Shown piece by piece: positions 42,682 to 55,026 of a stretch of DNA of 64,000 nt. Numbering within the stretch: position 1 is the first letter of the stretch; each line of letters opens with the position of its first letter. Below the pieces are notes generated by a model, which did not search any database, had not been told where the DNA came from, and saw only the letters and a program-made list of their open reading frames with translations. A program made the position numbers and the translations under genes. Source of the stretch: Chrysogorgia sp. JL179-B06 (lineage: Eukaryota; Cnidaria; Anthozoa; Scleralcyonacea; Chrysogorgiidae); contig JAYKKM010000263.1 in assembly GCA_035772405.1 (NCBI GenBank), forward strand, positions 2,418,501-2,482,500. Reading direction: 5' to 3'.

Positions 42682-43243
42682 TAGGATTCGATATCAAAGG
42701 ACTTGAATCGCCAATATAGCAGCCATTTGAAAATGATCAGGAAATGCGTATATTTCTCATTTTTGGTTTATAGTGGAAATCAGTCTGGCGAGCGCGATTT
42801 ATAGTGAATCACTCATCTGCCGCCGACGCAAATTGCACGAGCAACTTGCAGAACGAAGTTACACGCATGTGGGCATTGATAGCAGTCTGTTGTCAGTCAA
42901 GACAGTCTGAGCTTGAAATCATCGTTATAGAGATATTTATATATAAAAAGAACATTTATATGGTTTTGTGCTTTTTTATCGTCCGAGTTTATATTAAAAA
43001 GACTTTGTGGGGATTTTTCTTGGGCTCATGTTGTCCATATATGCTTTCGCCTGCTTGGACTCCAACAAATTTCCGTGACCCGTCACTTCCGAACTAAAAA
43101 AGTCATAGCATGTACAAATGACGGCAAATATTTTCATGACCCGGGGTCAATTTTACCCGACCCGGTATAGCCATAAATAATGACCGGTCCTTTAAAACTA
43201 CCTATTGGATAAGCTCTCACCTTCAAACATTTAACGTTTTCAG
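42682..43243. other. Noncoding stretch
   Basis: No supported gene. TACCCGACCCGG-type text at ~43150 has no recognised meaning. Confidence 0.4.
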
Positions 43244-43915
43244 GATTTTCAGGATGTTTGTGGTAATCTCAACACTTGGAGCCCCTCTCAACAGATTGAG
43301 CATTTTTTTGGAAAGGTATGCAACAATTAATAACAAGTAAGGACACTGCAAAACCTGAATGGCTGAAACAACCACCCTATCTGCAATTGTTGTTTTGGGT
43401 ATTACAGTGCATTTTCTGAGTGATAATTAGGCCATTGGAAACCAAAATTTGTGTTTGTTTCTGCCATTAATCTAATATCATATTCTGTAGGTAACACAAT
43501 GGGCGAACCTTTTTCTGTCACTTGCCGTTGTTGAAGACGGCTATAGAAAATCCAACATTACCCCATTTATGCATGCACATGTTGTGCTACCATATGCAAT
43601 TCATTTTAGGTCAAGGGGTAGAGAAGACAAATCATGTAATTCGACGACACTACCACATCAAAAGCAATAAATATGATGCATGTAAAGATGGGCTTCAGGC
43701 AGTAAAGACTGGATGAACTACAGGATTTTGACAGACAACCTAGGAAGTATAGGCAATGTAACACAGCATATTGGGAAAATGAGATAATGGTGGAACGACA
43801 AAAGACCACATCTCAGTGTAACCCCACGGGAAGATGATGAACTAAATATTGATCAATTAAATCAGGCAGAACTTAAAACCAAACTTAAGGAGATGAATGT
43901 CAACACATGAGTTAA
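43244..43915 (+). pseudogene. Broken copy of the RAG1-like-core transposase gene, last three exons
   Basis: Exon-like 43244-43315, with an acceptor TTTTCAG and donor GTATGC, reads DFQDVCGNLNTW and matches exon 7 of the gene at 50687-54259 ([10 protein letters not shown]). A second piece from ~43491 reads VTQWANLFLSLA and ITPFMHAH, matching exon 8, with a deletion. Then GQGVEKTNH and HIKSNKYDACKDG match exon 9, followed by stops and shifts. The protein similarity is clear but distant, so this is another subfamily. It faces the chromodomain-gene remnant at 44160-44580, as in the intact element. Confidence 0.75.
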
Positions 43916-43925
43916 GAGAGAGAGA

Positions 43926-44088
43926 GAGGTTGTAAACGGCTAAGAACTTAGTTCTAGAGGAACGAACTACTGACATTTCGAGGTGACCCCTTCATTGGCT
44001 CAAAATGTCAATGAAGGGCTCAGCTCAAAACATCAGTAGTTCGTTCCTCTAAGACTAAGTTCTTGGCAGTTTACAACCTTTTACTATT
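43926..44088. repeat. Inverted pair of hammerhead-like Penelope-type ends
   Basis: AGGTTGTAAACGGCTAAGAA at the left is repeated inverse at the right (to ~44087). The right half reads TGAAGGGCTCAGCTCAAAAC then ATCAG, and the left half is its inverse. Both resemble a decayed CTGATGAAG...GAAAC...GTCAG hammerhead. Confidence 0.45.
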
Positions 44089-44159
44089 TTATCATATATA
44101 AAATATTATATATTGTAAATGTTATATATTGTTAGTATTACATGCTCTTTTTACAAAAT

Positions 44160-44580
44160 ATACACTCAACTTCTCAGCATATAATATGGCAGCTTTTTGA
44201 ATTGTTTCATTATCTCCCACAACAAAATCTTTCACAGATGATTTGCTCAAAAATGGCCTTATTTTCATGGGGAAATCAACTGCTCGTCCCTCTTATGTAA
44301 ATTCATGAAGTAATACCAATGATCTGGTATGCTGGCAAACATATCAAAATCATCCTTTTGAAAAAGATAGGCTCCTCTTTCATTCACTGGTTTGTTTACC
44401 TCTTCCATGTGTAAGGTATCGCCAAACATCAAGACTGAACGAAACATATAAATGAGCATCCACTCCAGATGATTTTAGCCCCGGAAGCATGCTAGTGTGA
44501 AACGCAAACTCTAGACATCTCTGGCTGTAGATGATCATAGCTCCTGTCATAAATACGACACAGAATATTCCATTCAATTA
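44160..44580 (-). pseudogene. Broken copy of the chromodomain-gene last exon
   Basis: On the minus strand, frames read SLDVWRYLTHGR, then AYLFQKDDFDMFASIPDHW, then EGRAVDFPMKIRPFL and SVYFVKRACNTNNI. In order these match exon 3 of the gene at 49239-50053 (ELEVWRFIIENK, YMLYERMDFEKFETLPSHW, GIAVDFPIKAKTVL, TIAKKACNLNNID). At least two frameshifts are present. The chromodomain exons are not found upstream. Confidence 0.75.
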
Positions 44581-44639
44581 ATGTCAATAACACTTTAAAT
44601 AAATACGTCTATTTTCTTTTCATTATGATGCATAATCGA

Positions 44640-45770
44640 AAGAAAAAATACCACATTTAGCATATTTCTATGAAACTGTATACCTCTGTAAAGCCTCATT
44701 CAGATTTTCTTTTTGTTCCAATCAAGACTGCCATGACGTTGAATTGCGAACTTCTGAATTTTTCCGAAAAAGCACTTCCACAGCCATAGCATTTTTTAAC
44801 CATTGGGAGTCATCGCCGAGTGCCATAACAAACCTGCAGGATTATTGGTAGTATTGCTCTGCAAATTTAAAAAACTAGGTACCGTAGGAATTTGCTGTGG
44901 TTGTGGTTGCGTTTGAGAAAGCTGAAAGAGGTGTAACGGAAGCTGCCAGTTGTGTAATGATACATTCGTTGATGATGATTCGTTAATGGTGCAGTTGTGT
45001 AATGGTGCATTCGTCCAATGCTGAGGAAAGGTAGCTGATATGTCCTTTGCTGCTGAGGGAAAGGAGTGGATGTGGCACTAATCAATTGTGAACTGCTTGG
45101 TATTTCGCTCGACATTGTGGAAACTGAAACAACATGTGTTACATTTGTTTGACTGTAAACTGTAGTCGTATACGATGGCCGTTGTATATTTTTCTTAATT
45201 TTCTTGGTAGGGTGGGGAAAGTGAGATGATTTAGAATCGATAAGGAGTTTCTTTTGCCAATGTTTTGACACTCGTCTTTCAGCAAAAGAAGGGCCAGACC
45301 TCCTGTGTCGATCCATGTTGAAAGTTCTTTAATGTGATGTCTAATACCCATGAGTCAGAATGTCGGCTTGACAGGCATCAAGGGTTCATCTGCAGTGTAT
45401 CTTTTGGTGTAAAAGCATGGAACATGTATCCACGCCTTGCATGCCAACAAGAGACCCACTATTCTAAATGCTTTCTGCCCTCTTTATCTTTCACAAAGTT
45501 ATCCATCTCTTTTTTGGCGGAATCGTACGCAACTGTGGTAGCACTTTAAAGCAGATTATCACATAGGGATTTAAACTCCTGTGCACTATAAGCGTCCAGA
45601 GTTTTAGCCTTCTTATTTCTGCTGCACTTAAAATGAAATTTGCAGGTCTTGATACATAGAAATACCTGCCAGATTGGCCCCAGCCATATCGGTACACCAT
45701 CCAATGAGGTTAAATTTTACTGGTGTCTGAGTGATCTTTGTCAACGCTTTGTTGAAAAGAGGCCAAAATA
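44640..45770 (-). pseudogene. Decayed MULE-like transposon protein
   Basis: Read across several frames on the minus strand, starting near 45760: FWPLFNKALTKITQTPVKFN, LIGWCTDMAGANLAGI, then a CEFHFK-like part, KKEMDNFVKDKEGRKHLE, a WHARRGYMFHAFTPKDTLQM segment, a Ser/Thr-rich stretch and CYGCGSAF. I recall the order D in CTDMAGAN followed by WWHxRRG from MULE-like proteins of invertebrates. It has many shifts and stops. The BEL/Pao LTR begins ~20 bp from its upstream edge. Confidence 0.4.
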
Positions 45771-45782
45771 GTTAACGTTTGC

Positions 45783-46134
45783 TGTTCCGCCCGCACGTTA
45801 ATTACGTACATTTATTTGACTGAATATTAATTATATGTGTATGTGTTGATTGACTTATGTTTATCGTCCTAATTCGTTTAATTGTTAGTTTGCGTGACGA
45901 GCCTTTAGGGTTCAGTCTCGGTTGTGTGTTTTACTTGTCAACGTTTGTTAAGATTAGCCAATAGCTATCTTTGAATACCGCGTGATCGTGATATAGTTGT
46001 GGCTCGAGGCTTGATGGTCAAGTATTGTGTTCTCTGTGCGTATCGTAAAATATAAATAAAGTAATCGAAATTCCAAAATGTCTCGTATTGATGACGAACG
46101 TTTACCGCACACCGTGATTAAACGAGATGTTACA
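45783..46134 (+). repeat. 5' LTR of the second BEL/Pao element
   Basis: 352 bp, with TATAAATAAAG near 46050. The following bases form the primer site. Confidence 0.85.
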
Positions 46135-46198
46135 TTGGTCCTTATTCGAACCGGATTTTGAATCTGTGATAAATACAGTCCCCTAAAAGAAGAGAAAT

Positions 46199-48012
46199 AT
46201 GTCTCAATCGAACGCTTCAAACGACGAAGAACAAGGCCCTTTGGCAATTACGAGTGAGACCGACACAAAACCTGAAAACATGCACGATGTGGAGGACGAG
46301 GTTATCGTGGATGAAGAAAAGAATACCACTTCTCACCAACGTGCGCAAGTCCAAGGCATCAAAGGAGTCAGATCTCAAGAAAAATCCAGTATTACCCGTT
46401 CTATAACGAAGCTAACGAAGCTTATGCGAGAACGGGGGAGTCGAACGCAAATCAGAACTCTTCTCACGAAAATAGAAAGTCTGGTTCAAAGTGCGGATTT
46501 GTGCAATCGTAAGCTCTACCAACTTTTGCCAGAAAAGGAACACAAATCTATCGAGAAGTGGTTTGTGGAGGTAGCTGAGAAAGTCGACGAAGCAGTGACA
46601 AAGGCATACGCGCATCTCGAAGAACGCGACGACGAACCCCCCTCCGTCTCAAGTTCAGTCTCGCACGCAAAATCAACCTCATCATCCACATCGAAGTTAT
46701 CAGAACGAGCAACCGAAGCCCGACGAAAGGCACAAATTGCGCATCTTAAAGCAAAACAAGTGGACGAAGAATCGAGTCGGCGAAAAGAACATGAGCGCAT
46801 TGAACAAGAACGTCGCGAAGAGATAGAACGAGCCTCACGCGAACACGAAAATTTCTCGAAGGAAGAAACGGAAAGGCATCGTACACAAGAAGCGAAGTAC
46901 TTAGCTAGTTGATCGCCATGGAAGCAGAAATAATTGGTTCGGGTTCGGAGGATCTAAAAGAAAGACTTCGCGACTTCATTCGTGAAGATTTCCTGGGGCA
47001 AGGTGACGATGGAAGACACTCGAAAGCCGGAAAGTGTCCAATCGGTCACGAGAGACATCAAATTTCCCGTGTTCGAGAAGAATTCGACAAGAGGGCGAAC
47101 TCCACCGCCTCGTGGATTGTCGATCTTCAGTCGCCAACGAAACTACAATGGTCTGCTGAAGCATTTGATGAACCAAATACTTCGCTTCAATCGCCATTTC
47201 GCCACTCTGTCCCGAAACTTACGCTCTCCAAGTTCGACGGCGACCCATTGAAGTGGACAGACTGCGTGGGCATGCTTTACGCCATCGTTCACCGGTCAGA
47301 GATGACGTCATTCGAAAAAATGACGCACCTTCAACAGAACGTTGTTGGAAAGGCAAAATCAGTGATTGCTGGATTTCGATACAACGGGTATCTATACAAT
47401 CCAGCTACTTTCGGAGATTGGCTGCAAGAACAAGCAGAAGCGCACAAACTATTGCCTGCAAAATTGAAGACGCCTGGAAAAGGAGATGATAGACGACGAA
47501 ACAGAAACGAACCTCCAGCCAACTCCTTCGCAGCTCACGACGGCGAAATAAGTCCTGAACCTTGTCCGTTTGCAGACGGCAGTCACGCAGTATCCGCATG
47601 CCCCAAGTTTGCGACTATGACTCCCGATGATCGAGCCGAAGCAGTGAAAGAAGCTAAACTTTGCTTCCGTTGCCTGGAGATTGGACATCGTTCACGAGAA
47701 TGCCAATCGTCCAAATCGTGTGGCGTAGACGACTGTGGAAAGAAACATCATCAGCTGCTCCATCTCGCGAAACGAGTTTACAACACTCGAAGTCCAGACC
47801 AACATACCAAATCCTCGCATGGCCACCTCCAGTCTGAAGTTCTTCTTCAAGTGGTTCCCGTTACCCTTCACGGGCCGGTCAAAAACGTGAAAACCTACGC
47901 AATGCTGGACTTGGGGAGCACCTGTTCTCTAATTCAGAACAGTATCGCCGACAAACTTGGTCTGGAGGGTCCCGCCGAAAAGATGACGTTGAACGGTATT
48001 CAAAAAAAGTAG
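46199..48012 (+). pseudogene. gag: BEL/Pao gag, zinc knuckle and protease
   Basis: 46199-46912 is an N-terminal coiled, Glu/Arg-rich gag segment ending in a stop. The next frame (46909-48012) has VPKLTLSKFDGDPLKWTDC (DUF1759-like capsid), CFRCLEIGHRSREC (zinc knuckle), DDCGKKHHQLLH and AMLDLGSTCSLI (protease). Part of the capsid domain is missing, since the text jumps from the middle of that domain to a Lys/Arg-rich linker near 47460. The protease is cut by a stop at 48010. Confidence 0.8.
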
Positions 48013-49117
48013 TTCAATCGTTTCGAGAAAGGTCAGCTTTGGTATCAGTTCCTCTCTTAATCCTGCCGAACGTTGGTCAGTCGACCAAGCAAGGACCGTC
48101 AAGGACTTGAACCTGCCCAAGACCAAGATCGATATGTCAAAGGAAAAGAGGCGATGGCCACATCTAGCTGATCTTCCCTTACCAGTATTGATGGGAATCG
48201 AGTCACGGTCCTCCTGGGAGCAGATGTATTCGACCTAATCGTTCCTGTGGAAATACGCACCGGGCCAAAAGGAACACCCCGAGCAGTGCGAACCGCCCTC
48301 GGCTGGACAGCGGTGTCTCATTTGCCTGCCAACGGTGCTGGAGGGTCGAACCGTACCCTGAAAGTGCACGTGACAACGTAAGACGAAGACCTTCGGCTCC
48401 AAGTCCAAGAATGGTGGAAAACAGAGTCATTTGGATGTAAATATACTGAAGAGACATCCAGATCCATCGACGACAAGCGAGCCCTAGAGATCCTGCAATC
48501 AACGACAAGAAAAATTGGTAACCGTTATGAAACAGGTCTATTGTGGAAGGACACAAACACGATCTTGCCGAACAATCGCGTGATCGGCGAGAAACAGTTG
48601 TTTTCGCTGGAGAAGAGACTTGCTAGAGACAAAGTCCTCGCCCTCGCTTATCAGAGAACAATCGACAACGACTTGGCGAATGGTTATGCCAAGAAACTCT
48701 CCCCAGAAGAAGCCTCTGCTCCAGTCAAACATCAATAGTTCCTTCCACATCATCCTGTCCTCAATCCAAATAAGCCTGGAAAGGTACGAATAGTTTTCAA
48801 CCCTGCTTCTTCCTTCAGAGGTACATCGCTGAACGATCACCTGTTCACAGGACCCGATCTGCTGAACTCTTTAATTGGTGTTATCATGCGTTTTCGCGAG
48901 GAAAGAGTGGCCTTATCCGCCGACGAGTCCATGTTCTCCCAAGTCGCTGTTCCAGAGGAAGACCAAACAGTTCTACGTTTCCTTTGGAGGGAAAACCGAA
49001 GTTCAGAACGCGACGTCTACCAGTTTCGTCGCCACATATTTGGTGCAAAGTCATCGCCGACCTCTGCAAACTATGCACTGCGCCAAACAGCGAAAGATAA
49101 CGTCAGCGAGTTTCCCG
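48013..49117 (+). pseudogene. pol: BEL/Pao reverse transcriptase, first half
   Basis: Across three frames: LLGADVFDLIVPVEIRTGP, a linker with LSPEEASAPVKHQ, KPGKVRIVFNPASSFRGTSL, LLNSLIGVIMRFREERVALS and ADESMFSQV (first catalytic D, one residue short of the usual ADIExMF), then RRHIFGAKSSPTSANYALR. The reading is cut at 49117 just before the YMDD block by the two-gene transposon. It continues at 55168. Confidence 0.85.
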
Positions 49118-49141
49118 TCATGGCCAGAAATTCCGGACATT
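49118..49141 (+). repeat. Left TIR of the two-gene transposon
   Basis: Inverse of 55144-55167 apart from one C/T difference. Confidence 0.9.
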
Positions 49142-49238
49142 TGAGCCTGCGCTGGCTGTCCAGCATCCATTCACATAATTCCTCTAAATTCCTCAGTAAC
49201 CCCTATGATCCCCTGTCTTTGGTTATGAAATATAAAAC

Positions 49239-50053
49239 ATGGCGGCTTCCAGCTCGAAAGCAGGCGAATTTTACGAGGTGGAAAGAATTGTGGAGAGGAG
49301 AAAGACCAAGAGGAAGACTACTTATGTGAGAGCCAATTTGGTTTTTGTTTGTCACTTTTCGCAATTTCACTATTGAGTGTAAATTTATACGAACGAAATC
49401 AACTTCTTAGGACTATGACTATGAGTACCTTCTAAAATGGAAAGGATGGTCAATGGCATTTTGTAACTGGGAACCATCTAAAAATATGACTCCAGACCTG
49501 TTAAGGTAATAAGTATTACAGACTTATTATTACTTCTATTTTGTCGAAAGTATAGCTCAAAGTGATTCTTTACTATAATATACTCTATACATCACTGTAA
49601 TCTTCATTTGGGGATTTTTATAGGTCGTATAAGCATCCAACAAAGCCGGTTGAAGAGAGGATAGATAATGCATGCAGGAATCTATTCGGTGGAGTTGTGT
49701 CATATCTCAAGGGCAAGACCGTAGCTCCAATTTACATCAACATGGAGTTAGAAGTCTGGCGATTCATAATAGAGAATAAAGGCATTCCTTCACAGCATAA
49801 AGGGTATATGTTGTATGAAAGAATGGACTTCGAAAAATTTGAGACTCTGCCTTCTCATTGGTTTTATGTTCTTAATCAACATGGAGAAGGAATTGCTGTT
49901 GATTTTCCAATTAAAGCAAAGACAGTTTTGTCTTGGACTCCTTCACATTATATTGTGAACGAGGGGAAATTGGAAAGGGCTCCAAAGATCCCAGTGGAAA
50001 AAATTAGTTTCACAATTGCTAAGAAAGCATGTAATTTAAATAACATAGATTAA
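49239..50053 (+). CDS. Chromodomain protein, 203 aa, three exons
   Basis: Exons 49239-49325, 49411-49505 and 49624-50053 join with consistent phases (0, then 2) at GTGAG, GTAAT donors and CTTAG, ATAG acceptors. Residues ~11-62 form a chromodomain: EFYEVERIVERR, then YLLKWKGW and NWEPSKNM, with the aromatic residues that in this fold hold a methyl-lysine. The remaining ~140 residues are unfamiliar and contain YMLYERMDFEKF and LPSHWFYV. A diverged last exon is repeated at 44160-44580. By family knowledge a chromodomain could tether the transposase to modified chromatin; this is inference. The ATG is the first in frame, 98 bp inside the TIR. Confidence 0.85.
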
Positions 50054-50073
50054 TAATGACACTATAGTTATAA

Positions 50074-50624
50074 TGTATCAGTCAAATCCAACCATGCCCA
50101 TCCCCCCCACCCCCGGGCATTTGATACGTTGACCAATCCCGGGGGTGGGGAATTTGAACACAAACCTTTGCTCGGGGGTCGGGCATTAGATAATATAGTA
50201 ATCTGAGCCTCGTTCCCTTTGGGCAGCACCAAAAGGCAGTGGGGGGTAGGTGCAATTGATTTGACACTCCCCCATAGCATTGTATGTTGTTCGAGTGTGA
50301 TTCGATCATGAAGGAGTTTCAGTCTTAAGTCTACAACCTACAGTAAACAAATTTAGCAGAATGACAAACCTAGGAGGTAAAGGGTGAACACCAGTGCCTT
50401 GTAAATAGTATTTACATAATGATTTGATATTTGAAAACACTGAAAATTGCTTTCATGTTTCGCCGGCGCCGGGGATTTGCCCCAGATTTTTTGCCCCACA
50501 GCGGGGCATTTGCACCTGTATTTCGTCCCCACTGTGGGGAATTAGCATCATTTTGGGGGAAAATGTCAAATGCCCGGGGGTTGGCCCGGGGGGGGGATGG
50601 GCACGCTTGGATTTGACTGATACA
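50074..50624. mobile_element. 551-bp Harbinger-type MITE between the two genes
   Basis: The TIR TGTATCAGTCAAATCC has its inverse at the right end (GGATTTGACTGATACA). TAA flanks both sides (50071-50073, 50625-50627). GC-rich repeats CCCCGGGCATTTG lie inside both ends. Same family type as 41125-41804, different subfamily. Confidence 0.85.
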
Positions 50625-50686
50625 TAATATATACACTATATTGTTTTTTCTAATATATAACAGTTACCATTAAAAAGTTTAAATTT

Positions 50687-53600
50687 CTATTTGACAGAAT
50701 GCCTTTTATTGTTGGCAGCCATGATAGAATTTCTGTACAATTCTTGCAGTTTTTTAGGATTCCTAATTCTTGTCTTTATTCCCATATCCTTTAACCTAGA
50801 CTTGATAATTTCTGGGGAAAGATCAGGAATAGCATTTGGAGGAGTTACTTCTTGATCGCAAAGTCTTTGGCGCTTTGCTCGACTTTCTGAAATACCACTT
50901 GACCAGTAGTCGTTATCATTTTTGCTGTATGCTCTTGGCGTCCGTTCTAGGTTGCCAAGATTTTCAAGCCTTTTTCCCACTAGTAGCACATCTTTTGTTG
51001 CATCCCACTTATTAGACTTCACTAAATGGATTTTTCTACAGACATCATTTAGCTTTTCAACTCCTGTGTACATAATGATATTGAATCAAATCAGTTATTT
51101 ATTAAGTGTAATTGTACCGGGTAAATATATTTTCAAAATGATTTGATTTTTTTACCTTGTCCAGTGAACTTCTTTACCCCTCTATGGATTTTCATAAAAT
51201 GGGGAACGTGATATACCATCGCATGCATATATGGTGTTACGTCTTTCTTACAATAACCCTCGAGTTGGCCACCGAGTGAGGTAAATAAATCAATCCAAGC
51301 TGTAACCTTGAAAATAGAAGTAGGATCATTCAACAAAACTACAAACCATGTATGTATGATATAGATAAACTGTATGTTCCAATTTAACCTAAAATGACAG
51401 GAAATGATGTGCACCTTGGTAAAATAGTTTTTGATATCCTCATCAGTTGGATCCTCTTTCTGAAGTAGATTGGTGTAAATGTCGTTGAAATCCTAGAGTA
51501 AAATTATATTAGAATAGATGTCTTGTATTTGCTTCTACCCCTCACTATAGTGGCAACTGCTTGTATCTACATTGAACAGTATTACCTTCCAAAGTTCGAT
51601 AACTGTGTTGCTTGTTTCTGGAGTAATGACACCATCTAATTTAGATGACAGTATTTTTAGAAGAAGTTTCTTGTCCGACCTCATTAGGCTTGTGAAATCG
51701 TGCAAGCCACTGGCTGACCCATCAGCATTTGGCTTTTGCCATACTGAAAAGGATACTCCACAGCTACAGATTGCGCTTATTAAATTATCTAGATGAGCAC
51801 TTGATTTCTCGCTTGTAGGCTTATTTAAATTTTCTTTGAAATCCCTATTGATAGCCTCTCCAATAAGATTCTTTGTTAACTTATCTACAAAAGCATTTCA
51901 TTGTATGTATTTCAGTATATAATGCATGGTACAGCTATTACTTGCATGGCCGTCTACATATATGTGTACTCTCAACAGAAATTATTAATTATTTTTATAG
52001 CTTATGGTACCTGTCACTCGGAGCATTAGATGGAGCTCGTCAAGTACAATATTATCCAGTCGAATATTTAGGAGCGGAACAAACTCACAGGAAAAAACTT
52101 TCTTGAGGGCACAGTCTGTGATATCCTGCAATGTTCTTTTTGATGACTCCCCATAGTAAAAATCCATGGGCTTGTTCATATCATGCCTTGAATGCGTATA
52201 AATTATGAAAATTAAACCATAGTAAATGAAACTTAGAGAGGGTTGTGATTTCAGTGCCAATTTAATGGTCTAAATTCAATTAGATTTAAGTTATACCTAT
52301 ACTGTACCTCAGTGGTTTGTGAATTTTGCACCAGATACAAGAATAATCTGATGTTGCACCTTTCATGCCCATGATTAGTAACAGATACTGCAAAAGAAGG
52401 ATATACTAATACCGAGAATGGAAGTTTTACACAGGATAAATCCTAAGGGCCGCGGATATACTGAGATCAATTTATTCATCATATTACATATTTATAAAAA
52501 CAAAGAAAACCAATGTCAGTACTGTAATCATGTTTTACTGATTATAATAATTAATATTAAAAACAGTTGTCAAATTATTATTGTTTACCTTGTAGTCTCC
52601 CCCCATACACATATCTATTTCAATGTTAACGCCATCAATGTTAATGAAACCATCTTTTATAATCTTGTTTACATCATTGAAGATTATAGAGCATGAAGTG
52701 TAAAGAAGTTCATAGGATTCACCACCCTTGATGACGGCAATTGTGTGGTTAGCTAAAACAAACAATTTTGAATTATATAAATTATAAGCCACATACAAAT
52801 ATTATGTATACCTAATCAAGTTGATGAACTGATAATATCGTCAAAAATGGGAGGAAAATTAAGTTTTCTGAATCAGTCACCTTTATAAGACATTACAGAT
52901 TCTTTGCCATCCAAGATCGAGAATGACAAAATCACAAATCCTGTCACCCGTGTCATTTTTGCTCCATCTCCGCTAAGTTTCACTTTGATTTTTCCTAGTT
53001 TGGTAATATCAGTTTCTCCCTTGTTTCTAATCTGTTCCAATAATAATAAATATTGATTATTACAATTTTAGCTAATGGGGGCTGGGGCTTAATAGAAAAA
53101 TTGCAGTACCTATAATTGGTTATCCTACAATATTCCTAATAATTATTATTAGATATAAACTTACATGTTTCTTTAAAACTTTGGAGAGCTCATTCTTGAA
53201 GTTAACCTGGGCCCCTTCTGATTTTCCTGGTGTCCTCTCAATGTGGCATAAGTCATCCAGTGTATCTTTGCACTGGCGGATAAGGTATGATCTAGGTAAC
53301 CCCTCTCCAGCCGGAGCCATTGTAAGCTCATGGTAAGCCGCCTCACCAACACAAAACTTATCCTGTATAAAGAGTATTTGTTTTATTTTTAATTTTTCCT
53401 CTTCAGGAAGATCTTTGTAGGCTTTCTTTTTTGTAGCCTCGCCAAAGCTCAAATTATGAGAATTCCCATTTTCTTCTAAAAAACTGACGAGGTTTACTTT
53501 CAGTCCATAGGTCTCTGCGAACCAAAGAGCTCTTTCGACACCAGTTTTCAGCTCTTTTAATTTACGCCGTTTCTGCCTTTCTTGAACATCAGAAACATTC

Positions 53601-54259
53601 TTACCAGTGTTACATAAATCCATGTCTAACTCCGCCTTCTCTATATATTCCTTCAGTTCATTATTTTCACTCAAAAGCTGCTCATATTCTTGTTGCACAT
53701 TTTCTATTTTTCTCTCATTCTCTTGCCGAGTCTCTAAGGCATCCTGTAAGTCGTGGTACAGTTTTTCACAGCGATATTGGAGTGTTTCATTTTCCATTGA
53801 AAGAACCTGTGCATTTTCTTTTGCAGAATCTAGTTCTTCTTCTAAATCAGTCAACTCATCAAAATAAACAGCAATTTCCTTTACACCCTCCATTGCCACA
53901 TTTCTCAACCTACCAGTACTCTTGCGGGATTTGCACTTTGCTTCACTACAAGCTCTTCTCAGCAAGCCATTGATCCTTTTGGAGTCTTCCTTTATTTGGA
54001 TTCGGTAATGCCTGATGAAAGCGTTCAGAATTTGGACATACGAGTAAGGCTGCAACACTTCTCCATCTTTTAGCTCACACCAACTTCTAAGATACTGCAG
54101 CGGAATATTTATTGTAAACGCTATGTTATCTTCTGATACACTTTTCCTTTTGACGTGTTTTGAACAATGATTTGTAGACAATACAACTTTCTGCTTGAAT
54201 TTTGATATATTGAACGCTTTTAATATATTACTATGGCAAGTCAAGCGTGAAATAGACAT
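50687..54259 (-). CDS. Putative transposase with RAG1/Transib-like catalytic core, 856 aa, nine exons
   Basis: Minus-strand exons: 54259-53165, 53031-52881, 52752-52589, 52387-52308, 52186-52011, 51884-51586, 51492-51415, 51306-51156, 51063-50687. All introns are GT-AG and the lengths sum to 857 codons with no stop. Residues 1-365: helical, with a Cys/Lys patch ([11 protein letters not shown]) and a long coiled coil (~130-215). Core: D387 in [10 protein letters not shown]468 in MGGDYKYLL, C487/C490 in SCIWC, H709/H714 in [12 protein letters not shown]734 in GQGVEKLND. In RAG1 the residues D708-C727-C730 and H937-H942-E962 have the same spacings (19, 3, 5, 20). I infer a DDE transposase with RNase H-like fold. 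A CMC-type assignment is the main alternative. Confidence 0.8.
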
Positions 54260-54838
54260 TTCAAAAAGTTAGAATTCCCGCGAATTTTTGCAACCGGAAG
54301 TAAAAGCATCCCGGGTTTAAGCGCTGACCAGAGTGATACGTTTACCCCTCTGCCCCAGTTCACCACGGCATTGGAAAGCCTGGTTTCTAAGCTATATTTT
54401 GGTACCAAACATGGCGGTACATGCAGCCAAACTTCGTACAACATCACCGTTTTTCTAGCAAAAGGTTAAGTTTCGCTCGGAAAATTTTTGGTCTATGGCG
54501 AGCAGTAGGATTCATTTGTTTGCCTTCAACTATGCCATTTACATCTGCAAAATGTACGGTGTTAATCATCGTCAATCTGCCTTAAAATCCCAACGTGTAC
54601 TAAAGTGAATCTTCTCTGCCTGGAACGATCATGGCAAACTTACTCCAGTTTAAGGATGTTCGGCTAGCGAATGGCGAAGCTGGTGAATTGTAAGATTTTT
54701 GCTGTCTGTATAGGTGATTCAAAACGATAAAGAGTGCAACTTTGAAGGTAAAATTGTACGGTTAATTTTATTATGTTTTGAGACAAAATACTGTTTATGA
54801 GATTTTAATTACGTCCTAGAAGAAGAAATTAACATGGC
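54260..54838. other. Right subterminal region of the two-gene transposon
   Basis: Likely promoter side of the transposase gene. A short plus-strand frame from ATGGCAAACTTACTCC (~54631) runs 20 codons to GTAAGA, which may be a stray exon; no partner is seen. Confidence 0.4.
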
Positions 54839-54846
54839 AAATAGTT

Positions 54847-55026
54847 CAGGCGCGGATTTAGAAGTTAGTCGCATAAATTAGATTTAGAATTTGCAATTCA
54901 AAATACCTGTGAATAACAATCCTATTGGATAGGTTTTTGTTCTGAATTATTCTTAAGAAAAGAATAACCAATAGGGTTGTTCATGAAGTGTCTAATTTAT
55001 GCGACTAATTTCTAAATCCGCGCCTG
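54847..55026. mobile_element. 180-bp hAT-type MITE with 8-bp TSD
   Basis: The ends CAGGCGCGGATTTAGAAGTT and its inverse ending CCGCGCCTG, with AAATAGTT on both sides (54839-54846, 55027-55034). The arms extend about 37 bp. Confidence 0.9.

Noticed and set aside
49239..50053. RAG2-like partner gene
   Set aside because: No Kelch repeats or PHD finger are present; the recognisable domain is a chromodomain.
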